A stretch of DNA of 7,373 bases, taken from contig SLDF01000097.1 in NCBI GenBank assembly GCA_007125435.1, positions 1 to 7,373 on the forward strand, written 5' to 3'. Shown here one piece after another: positions 1 to 6,455 of this stretch. The position numbers and the translations under genes are program-made. Under the pieces are notes generated by a model, which saw only the letters and a list, made by a program, of their open reading frames with translations, had not been told where the DNA came from and made no database searches. This DNA is from Saprospiraceae bacterium. Its GTDB lineage: Bacteria; Bacteroidota; Bacteroidia; Chitinophagales; Saprospiraceae. Position 1 is the first letter of the stretch. Every line of letters begins with the position of its first letter.

Positions 1-22
1 CATTAAACAGCGAAGCGTAAAC

Positions 23-104
23 TTTGAATTCGCTGCACTCACGTTTAACTCACTATCGTTCGCGTTTAGTTCGCTTTGCTCACGTTTAACTCGCTACGCT
101 CGCG
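23..104. repeat. Four tandem copies of a 20-21 bp unit
   Basis: Four adjacent imperfect units run 23-43, 44-64, 65-84 and 85-104. The rough consensus is TTTAACTCGCTNNGCTCACG. The 5' TTTA and the CGCT...GCTC core are the best conserved parts. The length change from 21 to 20 bp and the scattered substitutions suggest an old expansion. The block is part of the larger TAAAC/GTTTA mosaic. Confidence 0.65.
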
Positions 105-200
105 TTTATAGCAGAGCTTCTATTGCGGATCTTTTGGCAGCTTTTTTATTAGCAGCTTTTATCCAAATAAGACTTGAAAGCTTTCATTCGTCTTTAAGCC

Positions 201-276
201 TAAACAGCAATAAGCACGGAGTGCTTGTAGCGTAAACAGCAAACGGAGGCGATAGCCGACCGTTTGCATAAACAGC
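201..276. repeat. Two TAAACAGC-bounded units, each containing a hairpin
   Basis: Three copies of TAAACAGC (201-208, 233-240, 269-276) bound two segments of similar length. The first contains a perfect 6-bp stem, AAGCAC (212-217) with GTGCTT (221-226), closing a GGA loop. The second contains an 8-bp stem, GCAAACGG (239-246) with CCGTTTGC (260-267), and a nested GGC-GATA-GCC hairpin inside it (248-257). The stems differ in sequence, but each has the same place relative to the boundary octamer, so structure rather than sequence seems to be shared. The role is unknown. Confidence 0.5.
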
Positions 277-383
277 GAAGCGTAAACAACTCGCAACCCG
301 TTACCACAACAAGAAAAGAATAAACAAAATCTATCAATTTACACTAGAACCATCTTGGTATATTAGTAATGTTCAGCCTACTG

Positions 384-460
384 AACCCGTAACCCGTAAC
401 TCGCAACCGACAACTGACAACCGACAACTGACAACTGACAACTGACAACTGACAACCGAT
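384..460. repeat. Tandem heptamer array (AACTGAC and variants), 11 units
   Basis: Eleven consecutive 7-bp units fill this interval exactly: AACCCGT twice, AACTCGC, AACCGAC, AACTGAC, AACCGAC, AACTGAC four times, then AACCGAT. Two of the same units occur in the other order at 288-301 (AACTCGC then AACCCGT). Heptanucleotide tandem repeats of this sort are known from cyanobacterial and Bacteroidota intergenic DNA, where spurious reading frames rich in LSVVSCQ arise on the opposite strand. Copy number is likely variable between strains. The array ends 4 bp before the RNA-like element. Confidence 0.85.
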
Positions 461-464
461 TTCC

Positions 465-639
465 TGCGTGAGGGATAGCAGCGATATGAGTGGCTGACGA
501 ATGGAAAGCAGGAACATGCAGATAGGGGCGACCGGAGGAAGCCACTAAATGCATTGTGACTGCCCATGAGACAGCCAGGAATACAAGCGAATAGCCCGAC
601 CTCTCGCTACCAATCAAACGGTAGCGAGAGGTCACGCCC
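465..639 (+). ncRNA. Structured RNA-like element (possibly Flavo-1-like)
   Basis: The segment opens TGCGTGAGGGATAGCAGCG and closes GGTCACGCCC. From memory, this pair of ends belongs to a widespread Bacteroidota intergenic element, possibly the class catalogued as Flavo-1; I cannot search to confirm the name. The two ends pair: GCGTG (466-470) with CACGC (633-637). Inside are a 7-bp stem, AGTGGCT (489-495) with AGCCACT (540-546), and a perfect 14-bp hairpin next to the closing stem (598-611 with 620-633; its last base overlaps the outer stem). The frames running across it on the minus strand are fully explained by the repeat and the stems, so I do not read them as genes. The strand is assigned from the remembered orientation of the motif. 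It could instead be a mobile DNA repeat that is never transcribed. Confidence 0.5.
598..633. repeat. Perfect 14-bp inverted repeat, 8-nt loop
   Basis: GACCTCTCGCTACC (598-611) is the exact reverse complement of 620-633, with loop AATCAAAC between them. It is the 3' hairpin of the RNA-like element. No T run follows it on either strand, so it is not a standard intrinsic terminator. Confidence 0.85.
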
Positions 640-877
640 AAAAAACCAACCTAAAAATTGGGCAGATATGAAAACACGTGCAAGAATTTATATAAATAAA
701 AACTATTATATAAGTTTATTATATTTGTGCGACAGTATCATTACCTCTAAAAAACTCTGAAGTAAGCTGGAGGGTGGACAACTTTGATTTAGACGACTTG
801 TGAAGAAACCTGGCTGACGTCGCCGAATGGGATAGGTGGGAGCATAGACTGAGCGATGTAGTTGATAAGCAAGGATA

Positions 878-890
878 TATAAATCAAAAT
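878..890 (+). promoter_or_regulatory. 13-mer TATAAATCAAAAT, copy 1
   Basis: This exact 13-mer recurs at 3304-3316, upstream of comEC. Here it ends 120 bp before the PP2C-like start. The core ATAAATCAA also occurs on the minus strand in the response-regulator leader (within 7218-7232). It may be a shared protein-binding site, but AT-rich intergenic DNA makes coincidence possible. Confidence 0.25.
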
Positions 891-899
891 AAATATGCA

Positions 900-919
900 G
901 CAAAATTACATAATTTTGC
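900..919. promoter_or_regulatory. 20-bp interrupted palindrome, possible operator
   Basis: GCAAAATTA (900-908) and TAATTTTGC (911-919) are perfect 9-bp inverted arms separated by CA. This is the form of a dimeric regulator's operator. It lies 91 bp upstream of the PP2C-like start and 59 bp upstream of the proposed -7 box. As RNA it could form only a tight hairpin with a strained loop, so a DNA-level site is more likely. Confidence 0.4.
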
Positions 920-978
920 ATTTCATGCGTTGAAGGAGATTTTAGAAGTAGCCTTATCTAGACTTGATAAATGCACGT

Positions 979-986
979 TATATTTG
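979..986 (+). promoter_or_regulatory. Putative -7 box TATATTTG
   Basis: TATATTTG matches the Bacteroidota primary sigma factor -7 consensus TAnnTTTG. It lies 24 bp before the ATG at 1011, which would leave a short leader. No well-spaced TTTG or TTG -33 element is visible, so support is weak. A second TATATTTG at 720-727 is equally good but distant. Confidence 0.3.
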
Positions 987-1010
987 TCAGGGCAATGATT
1001 AACGATTAAG

Positions 1011-3179
1011 ATGGATCCAACCAAGATAAAGATAGGTCTCAATACACATCCCGGCCATGATAATGAGTCGAATGAGGATCGTGTGCTGGTAGGTATGGAT
1101 CCGGCAGCTAATGATTGGCTTTACTCGCCTGATGAGATCACGGCAGGGGAGTTTGGCAGTGTCATCATGCTAGCAAATGGTATAGGCAAGGATCGGAATG
1201 GCGGTAAGGCTGCCAGTCTGGTTTGCAATACGGTCAAGAGGCTGTTCAATGAGACGCTGGAGTTGCCGCCTGAACCCCAGGACATACTTAAGCTGATGGT
1301 CAGGTTTTTTAAAATTGCCAACCAGCAGCTCATGGTCAAATCAAGGGAGTTAGTTGACCTCAAGGGCTTTGCATGCACAGCGACGCTAATCTTGATTAAA
1401 GACAGTGTGCTTTACACCTCGTGGGTAGGTGACTGTAGGCTTTACCGATATGCCGCCAAAGGGGTGGAAGGCTCGCTATTCCTGGATCATCCGCATCTCG
1501 AACAACTCAATATCGACCACGATAGTCGCACCGAGCGTTTGCCTGACGGGCTCAAAAAGACCCTAATTGATGAAGAGGTAAGTCGAAGTCGATACTTTGG
1601 ACAGGATAGCCAGAATTTCACGCCGGGAATAGCGACATTTCGACTCAGAAAAAGTGATAAAATACTGCTATGCACTGAGGGTTGCTATGACTTCCTGGAC
1701 GGAGGAGACATGGCCAATGTACTGGGTGAAGATATCGCTCCAGACCTCATAGCAGAAAAACTCGTATCTACAGCGTTTAATAATCAAGCACATAAGAATA
1801 TCACTGCTATAGTTGTCGAGATCCTCAATGGTATGATTGCGTCTCCTAAGCAACGATTGGATGTAGACCAACTCATGGCTAAGGCCGTCGCTTTATTATC
1901 ACCTGAAGGTATAGTTCACCAGGGTGCAGGAGGTAACCCTAAATCACAAAATGATGCAGAGGGCGATCTTAAGCCACTGAAACTTCGGACCGTCTTACCC
2001 GATGACGACCAGGATGATACTCCCCCTTCCACCGACCAAGAGGATGCACAAGAAAACGATACCAAAGAGTCAGCAGTAGATGATGAAAATCCTGCTATGA
2101 ATCGCCCTGTGCAGTCTCCAGTCTTTCCGCGCGAGACCCACCAAAACCAGAATGAGCCTACTGAACCGTCAGATCGCCCCAAACCTCGTGTCATGGCTAC
2201 AGCCTATCCCGATCCGGACCCTGACCATGATCAGCCTTTATCAGAAGAAAACGACAAAGATGAGGCTTCAAATGAGCCTATGACCCCAAATACACCCGAC
2301 GAAAAGAGTGATATCTCTACACCTCAAGATCTTGATGAGACCGAAGAAGATGCCGGTGATGAATCCGAAGAGGAAGTACCAATAGCCGACACGGAAGAGG
2401 AAACTTCAATTAATTCTGATGAAGAGCATGAAGAACCTGCAGTCATAGAAGAAATCGACAGGGACGATCCTAGAGAAAAAGAAGATCCTACGGAAGAAGA
2501 ACCTGAAAAAGTCAATCAAATACCACCTATTCGAGAAAAACAGACGGGAGAGCCAACGAAAAGACGCCCCTTGCCATCTGTCAATATGGTGAGAATCGGT
2601 CTTATACTGGTCGCCATACTTTTGCTCACAGTTCTTATCTGTAAAAACAGAACAGATAAAACCCCGGTAGACCCTCTACTCGAAACCGTAGATGATCCAC
2701 CTAAAACTCAGGACAAGGCGTCACCTAAAGTGCCAAAAGAAACCAAAGAAATACCAAAGGATGATCCAAAGACTGATCAACCCGCTACTAAATCTAAACC
2801 TGAAACCAAAGAAGCTGAAAAAACAAAAGAAGAAGATAAAAAGGATATACCTCGAACGGAGCCCGATTATGATGATAAGATAAAGGCCAATAAAGATAAA
2901 CTGAAGGCAGATATAGAAGCGCTACTAGTCAGGAAAAGCGAAACCTGCCAGAGCGTCAATACCTATAAAAATAATGCACCATCTGCTAAAGTACCTAAAA
3001 TAGAACCTTTGCTCTACGACTGTGATCAGCTCACTAAAAAGTTCGCATCAATATACGACACACGAACAGGTTACTTTAATACTGTACGATACGACCTCCT
3101 GACCAGCACCATAGAAAATATCCGCTTCTCGCTGGACCAACTGGACACCAAATTTGAGCGTGTCCGTCGTGCAGAATAA
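1011..3179 (+). CDS. PP2C-like (probable pseudophosphatase) single-pass membrane protein
   Basis: This is a 722-residue protein. Residues 5-273 follow the PP2C (PPM) phosphatase fold motif by motif: NED (21-23), LANGIG...GGKAAS (54-69), TATLILI (123-129), WVGDCRLY (138-145), LLCTEG (219-224) and KNITAIVVEI (262-271). PP2C enzymes are metal-dependent Ser/Thr phosphatases. Here the usual ADG aspartate is N56, the SDG aspartate is E223 and the final DN aspartate is K262. The phosphate-binding arginine before NED is N18. Only the NED acids and D141 remain, so catalysis is doubtful and a binding or scaffold role is more likely. Residues 331-500 form a disordered, very acidic Pro-rich linker. KRR (517-519) precedes one membrane helix (526-544), predicting a cytoplasmic N-terminus. 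Beyond it come a Lys/Glu/Pro-rich stretch (545-615) and a helical periplasmic end with C646 and C671. The ATG at 1011 follows an in-frame TGA at 996. The substrate, partner and pathway are unknown. Confidence 0.85.
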   Translation: MDPTKIKIGLNTHPGHDNESNEDRVLVGMDPAANDWLYSPDEITAGEFGSVIMLANGIGKDRNGGKAASLVCNTVKRLFNETLELPPEPQDILKLMVRFFKIANQQLMVKSRELVDLKGFACTATLILIKDSVLYTSWVGDCRLYRYAAKGVEGSLFLDHPHLEQLNIDHDSRTERLPDGLKKTLIDEEVSRSRYFGQDSQNFTPGIATFRLRKSDKILLCTEGCYDFLDGGDMANVLGEDIAPDLIAEKLVSTAFNNQAHKNITAIVVEILNGMIASPKQRLDVDQLMAKAVALLSPEGIVHQGAGGNPKSQNDAEGDLKPLKLRTVLPDDDQDDTPPSTDQEDAQENDTKESAVDDENPAMNRPVQSPVFPRETHQNQNEPTEPSDRPKPRVMATAYPDPDPDHDQPLSEENDKDEASNEPMTPNTPDEKSDISTPQDLDETEEDAGDESEEEVPIADTEEETSINSDEEHEEPAVIEEIDRDDPREKEDPTEEEPEKVNQIPPIREKQTGEPTKRRPLPSVNMVRIGLILVAILLLTVLICKNRTDKTPVDPLLETVDDPPKTQDKASPKVPKETKEIPKDDPKTDQPATKSKPETKEAEKTKEEDKKDIPRTEPDYDDKIKANKDKLKADIEALLVRKSETCQSVNTYKNNAPSAKVPKIEPLLYDCDQLTKKFASIYDTRTGYFNTVRYDLLTSTIENIRFSLDQLDTKFERVRRAE

Positions 3180-3303
3180 GATGCATGTCTGGATGGTACA
3201 GTTGACTTTAGTATCGCTCATTACCTCACAATAAATAATACTTTCATTACATATGAATACAGATTCAGCTTTGCACTAAAAGATTTGGCTGAAATTAACG
3301 TCG

Positions 3304-3316
3304 TATAAATCAAAAT
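3304..3316 (+). promoter_or_regulatory. 13-mer TATAAATCAAAAT, copy 2
   Basis: This is identical to 878-890. It ends 87 bp before the comEC start and about 50 bp upstream of the proposed -7 box, a reasonable place for an activator site. No dyad symmetry is evident. Confidence 0.25.
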
Positions 3317-3365
3317 TTAATATATCGCACCTTCACTTTGTCAAGATTTGCATTGGAATCAGGGA

Positions 3366-3373
3366 TAGTTTTG
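3366..3373 (+). promoter_or_regulatory. Putative -7 box TAGTTTTG for comEC
   Basis: TAGTTTTG fits TAnnTTTG and lies 30 bp before the GTG start. TTTG motifs upstream at 3337-3340 and 3347-3350 give gaps of 25 and 15 bp, neither of them the preferred spacing of about 17-23. I therefore call the -7 box only. Confidence 0.35.
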
Positions 3374-3403
3374 TACCAGTAATCAATGAATAAATACTGA
3401 CAC

Positions 3404-5428
3404 GTGATTAATTGGAGATCCATACCTTTTGTCATCATAACGCCTTTCTTTATAGCAGGCAGTTTGGCGTATGGATATATCAGAGCTTCAGAAGCTATTA
3501 TCAGTATTACAGCCTTTCTATTACTTATCTTGTTTTACGGCCAGTTTGTCAAGAAAATGCGAGCAACTTGCTTTGCTCTGGTTCTCTTCGGTCTATTTGG
3601 CTATCTCAACAGCAGTGTAAAAGATGACCTGAACTACCAGCAGCATTTCAGTTATGCACCTCAAGATAACCTGCACGGTTTTGACTGTCAAGTGATGGAA
3701 GTCTCTTCTACAGCTAAGGGTAAGCCAAAACTAATTGTCCGTGTTAATAGCTTAACCGACAGCACACTGCATACACAGCCGACTAGAGGTAAACTATTGG
3801 TCTATGTACAAGATGCTGACTCTGCGGCATTCACCTACGGACAGCGATTATATATAGCGATTGATGACCGAGGATGGGATCGGATTGCGGCGCCATCTAA
3901 TCCCCACGCTTTTGATTACAGCTCCATGATGGCAAAGCAACAAGTACACCACCAGATCTTTGTCCAATCAGGCGCTATACTCAGGTTAGATGGATTTAAG
4001 GGAAGCGATATAAAGCTATTAGCATTCAGCATAAGAGAACACTGCAAAGAATGGCTTAGAGCATATCTTACCGATCCAAGCCGAAACGCAGTGGCTGCTG
4101 CATTATTGCTTGGAGAGAAGTCCTGGCTTCCGGAAGATGTGCAGACCAGATATAGAGACACGGGAGCTACCCATGTATTAGCTGTATCTGGCCTGCACAC
4201 CGGGATAATTGCCGGTACCATTTTGTGGATGATGCAGTTCATAGGTAGGCACAGATGGTGGCAGCGCATGCTTAAGTGCCTGTTTGCTTTGGCTATATTA
4301 TGGCTCTTTGTTTTCATCACAGGGATGGCACCATCGGTATTGAGAGCAGCTACCATGTTTTCCTTTATTCTAATAGCCAGGCTCTGGTTAAGACGGTATA
4401 TTAACATATACAATATCATAGCCCTGTCTGCATTTTTATTGATCTGGCACGATCCCAATATAATTTATCAAGTTGGATTCCAATTATCTTACAGTGCGTT
4501 ACTTGGAATCATTGCATTTCAGGATATTTTATACAGAAGTGTTTTCCTACCTTTTACATGGATGCGCGTGATATGGCAATTGATGACCGTCTCGATAGCT
4601 GCACAGATAGGCACGTTACCATTTACTGTATTTTATTTTCATATGTTGCCATTATATTCATGGTTAAGTGGCATAATTGTCGTTCCGCTGGCCGGGCTGA
4701 TTCTTAAAGCCGGTATGCTTTTATTCATCACAGCAGCTACCGTACCATCAATTGCTATCATACCCGCCTATATTTTAGATGCATTGATATTTGTGATGAA
4801 CAGCGGTGTAGCCTTATGCCACCATTTACCCGGAGGTACTCTATCTCATCTGTGGCTGATGCCATTCGAGGCTGTTCTGCTGGGGCTATCCATATTGTGT
4901 ATGGGCGTGGCTTTTAGCATCTATCAGAAGAATCTATTGAAAGTGGCCTTAGGGTTATGTCTGGTGTTTACTATATCATTTTCGGTGAGACAATTTTCAT
5001 ACCGCCATCAGCAAGTTTTGACCGCCTACCATGTGAAAGGTCATACACTTATCGACATTTATGATGGCTATAGTTGCAAATGTCTTACCGATGCCGATCC
5101 GGATATGCCGTCCGTACAGTTTGCAGTCGAAAATAACCGACTGGCACATGGGGTGAAGGAGTGTGATATCATCCCAATTCAGCATGCAGAAGATATCGAT
5201 GGCAGCACGCCGACTTATTGTCTTTTTGATGATGCCATCATGGTGACAAAGATCTCAGACAGAGGCATTATCATAAGGTCGTCCGACCACAAAATTGAAA
5301 CCAGGGTATTGACAGATGGTCAATTTAATTATCGTCAGGCTATAGCCATTGAGGAAACAGCAGCAGATATGGGCTGGGTCTATTTCAACACTTATCGACA
5401 AGGGGCCTACCAACATAAATTGAGGTGA
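3404..5428 (+). CDS. comEC: ComEC/Rec2-family DNA-uptake channel
   Basis: ComEC is the inner-membrane channel that carries single-stranded DNA into the cytoplasm during natural transformation. The 674-residue product starts with a hydrophobic segment (7-24). A soluble DUF4131-type domain (about 75-190) follows and ends in NPHAFDY (166-172). The Competence domain then begins with AAALLLGEKSWLP (231-243) and the signature HVLAVSGLH (257-265), followed by many membrane helices to about residue 525, with GFQLSYSALLG (358-368) and QIGTLPF (401-407). The C-terminal 145 residues are soluble and contain no HxHxDH zinc motif, so the metallo-beta-lactamase domain of Bacillus-type ComEC is absent, as is usual in Bacteroidota. 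The start is GTG at 3404. An in-frame TGA lies at 3398-3400, and the next in-frame ATG would remove the first helices. The N-terminal WRSIPFV...FIAG fits the family. A ComEA-like gene follows 46 bp downstream. Confidence 0.93.
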   Translation: MINWRSIPFVIITPFFIAGSLAYGYIRASEAIISITAFLLLILFYGQFVKKMRATCFALVLFGLFGYLNSSVKDDLNYQQHFSYAPQDNLHGFDCQVMEVSSTAKGKPKLIVRVNSLTDSTLHTQPTRGKLLVYVQDADSAAFTYGQRLYIAIDDRGWDRIAAPSNPHAFDYSSMMAKQQVHHQIFVQSGAILRLDGFKGSDIKLLAFSIREHCKEWLRAYLTDPSRNAVAAALLLGEKSWLPEDVQTRYRDTGATHVLAVSGLHTGIIAGTILWMMQFIGRHRWWQRMLKCLFALAILWLFVFITGMAPSVLRAATMFSFILIARLWLRRYINIYNIIALSAFLLIWHDPNIIYQVGFQLSYSALLGIIAFQDILYRSVFLPFTWMRVIWQLMTVSIAAQIGTLPFTVFYFHMLPLYSWLSGIIVVPLAGLILKAGMLLFITAATVPSIAIIPAYILDALIFVMNSGVALCHHLPGGTLSHLWLMPFEAVLLGLSILCMGVAFSIYQKNLLKVALGLCLVFTISFSVRQFSYRHQQVLTAYHVKGHTLIDIYDGYSCKCLTDADPDMPSVQFAVENNRLAHGVKECDIIPIQHAEDIDGSTPTYCLFDDAIMVTKISDRGIIIRSSDHKIETRVLTDGQFNYRQAIAIEETAADMGWVYFNTYRQGAYQHKLR

Positions 5429-5474
5429 GCCTACACCAGTATACATTGAATATGAAAGAACAAAACCTTCGAAT

Positions 5475-6455
5475 ATGAAACCTAAAAATTTTGACATGAG
5501 ACATCTAAGTTTCCTTTTGACAAGACGAGAGAGGCGAGGTATTGCAGTATTATCGGCAGTTATGGTTGTTTCTTTAGCTTTTGGCTTTAATGTACATCAC
5601 ATTCTGGCTCCCGACCGGGAGACGTTGGTGGTTGCTGAGGCATCAATTGATATTGAAGGCACATTCGACCATAAGTCAACTAGAGATACCATAGACAAAG
5701 ATAATAATACGCCAAAGGAGCCTAAGCAAGACAGCCCCTCCACATCGTCAGATAGCTGGCATATGCCATCAGCCACCTATGACGGTCCACCCTTAGACCC
5801 ACATACAGCAGACTCTACAGAACTTGCCGCCATAGGTATGCCTGCATACGTCATCCGCAATTGGCTGAATTACAGATCAAAAGGCGGCAGACTTTACAAA
5901 AAAGAAGATCTCAATAAGATATATGGCATGGACGACAACATCTACAAAAACATCGTCCACCATATAAAAATTCCTCAAAAAGACAATGACTCCTCCTTCT
6001 ACAAACCTATAACTAAGCCTACCCTTCCTGAAGGAATTTCGCTAGATATCAACACAGCAAGTGAGGCAGAGTGGGAGTTTCTTCCCGGCATAGGCCCGGG
6101 CTACGCCTCACGCATAGTCAAGTACAGAGAGCAGTTGGGCGGCTTCATGAGCGTGGATCAAGTGGGAGAGACCTGGGGTCTACCGGACAGCACATTCTTA
6201 CTGATCAAGCCAGCACTCGAGCTCAAGACCCCCCACCGCAAGATCGCCATCAATACATGTGCCATAGAGGCCCTCGCACAGCACCCATATATCGACTGGA
6301 AGCGTGCAAAACTCATCATCCGATACAGAGAGCAGCACGGCGATTATTATGACAAGGCCGATATACTCCGTATACAAATATTTACAGAAGAGTGGGTCGA
6401 TCAATGGATTGACTATGTCAGCTTCGAGCCCTCGATGGACAGTGATGATCTTTGA
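5475..6455 (+). CDS. Membrane-anchored ComEA-like helix-hairpin-helix DNA-binding protein
   Basis: ComEA proteins bind double-stranded DNA outside the inner membrane and pass it to ComEC. This 326-residue protein has RRERRG (17-22) before one membrane helix (about 23-39), predicting a short cytoplasmic end and a periplasmic body. A polar linker (about 55-105) leads to three ComEA-type helix-hairpin-helix units: 107-166, 189-250 and 257-316. The middle unit is the clearest, with LDINTA (190-195) and hairpin LPGIGPGYASRIVKYRE (203-219). The first has AIGMPAYVIRNWLNYR; the third keeps INTC and AKLIIRYREQHG but lacks the glycine hairpin. ATG at 5496 (residue 8) is an alternative start; either leaves the anchor intact. 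The 46-bp gap after comEC suggests cotranscription. Related HHH proteins in Bacteroidota are not always tied to uptake, so the role rests on the pairing. Confidence 0.85.
   Translation: MKPKNFDMRHLSFLLTRRERRGIAVLSAVMVVSLAFGFNVHHILAPDRETLVVAEASIDIEGTFDHKSTRDTIDKDNNTPKEPKQDSPSTSSDSWHMPSATYDGPPLDPHTADSTELAAIGMPAYVIRNWLNYRSKGGRLYKKEDLNKIYGMDDNIYKNIVHHIKIPQKDNDSSFYKPITKPTLPEGISLDINTASEAEWEFLPGIGPGYASRIVKYREQLGGFMSVDQVGETWGLPDSTFLLIKPALELKTPHRKIAINTCAIEALAQHPYIDWKRAKLIIRYREQHGDYYDKADILRIQIFTEEWVDQWIDYVSFEPSMDSDDL

Larger units (their letters stand above)
1..325. repeat. TAAAC/GTTTA-punctuated mosaic repeat region
   Basis: The pentamer TAAAC or its complement GTTTA occurs eleven times here. Plus-strand TAAAC starts at 4, 18, 201, 233, 269, 283 and 321; GTTTA starts at 43, 64, 84 and 104. 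Fewer than one would be expected by chance in this length. The octamer TAAACAGC is repeated at 4, 201, 233 and 269, and AAACAGCGAAGCGTAAAC occurs twice (5-22 and 270-287). Between the pentamers lie short variable segments, several of them self-complementary. No open frame in this stretch looks like a gene. Nothing resembles a CRISPR array, because the units are short and imperfect and the orientation flips. It looks like an intergenic repeat family that has spread in the genome; its function is unknown. Confidence 0.65.
641..1010. other. AT-rich leader without a supported gene
   Basis: This gap before the PP2C-like gene begins with a very AT-rich patch (about 680-725). A weak stem, GCCCAA (636-641) with TTGGGC (658-663), bridges it to the RNA-like element. 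From 804 to the TGA at 996-998 one plus-strand frame is open for 64 codons. It contains no ATG or GTG, is preceded by an in-frame TGA at 801-803, and is in the same frame as the next gene. Its translation looks helical and protein-like (for example WDRWEHRLSDVVDKQGY), so it could be the tail of a decayed gene. An open stretch of this length is only mildly unusual by chance, and I recognise no family. Confidence 0.4.
3180..3403. other. Intergenic leader of comEC
   Basis: These 224 bp separate the PP2C-like gene from comEC, which suggests comEC has its own promoter. I see no clear terminator hairpin for the upstream gene and no small gene. The segment carries the second copy of the 13-mer and a -7-like box, listed separately. 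Confidence 0.5.

Noticed and set aside
106..180. Minus-strand tail-like frame ending in Ala/Lys-rich residues before a TAA at 106-108
   Set aside because: Only about 24 codons, bounded by a stop on both sides, and driven by a repeated GCAGCTTTT sequence; not enough to call a gene remnant.
201..287. CRISPR-like spacing of TAAACAGC copies
   Set aside because: The repeat is only 8 bp, spacing is 32 and then 36 bp, the spacers are self-complementary, and no cas gene is present.
598..640. Intrinsic terminator at the 14-bp hairpin
   Set aside because: No T run follows on either strand; the plus-strand side is followed by C and A residues.
378..641. Minus-strand frame of 87 residues, with overlapping smaller frames
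   Set aside because: It runs through the heptamer array and the RNA-like element; its LSVVSCQ repeats are the array read in reverse, and it has no independent coding signal.
801..998. Recoding of TGA to join the open stretch to the PP2C-like gene
   Set aside because: TGA ends comEC and the helix-hairpin-helix gene normally here, so it acts as a stop, and no recoding signal is visible.
3916..4458. 180-residue minus-strand frame inside comEC
   Set aside because: It is fully antisense to well-conserved ComEC membrane segments and shows no domain of its own; it is a codon-bias shadow.
6071..6352. 93-residue plus-strand frame inside the helix-hairpin-helix gene
   Set aside because: It overlaps the clear HHH units in another frame and is Arg/His-rich, typical of an out-of-frame shadow.
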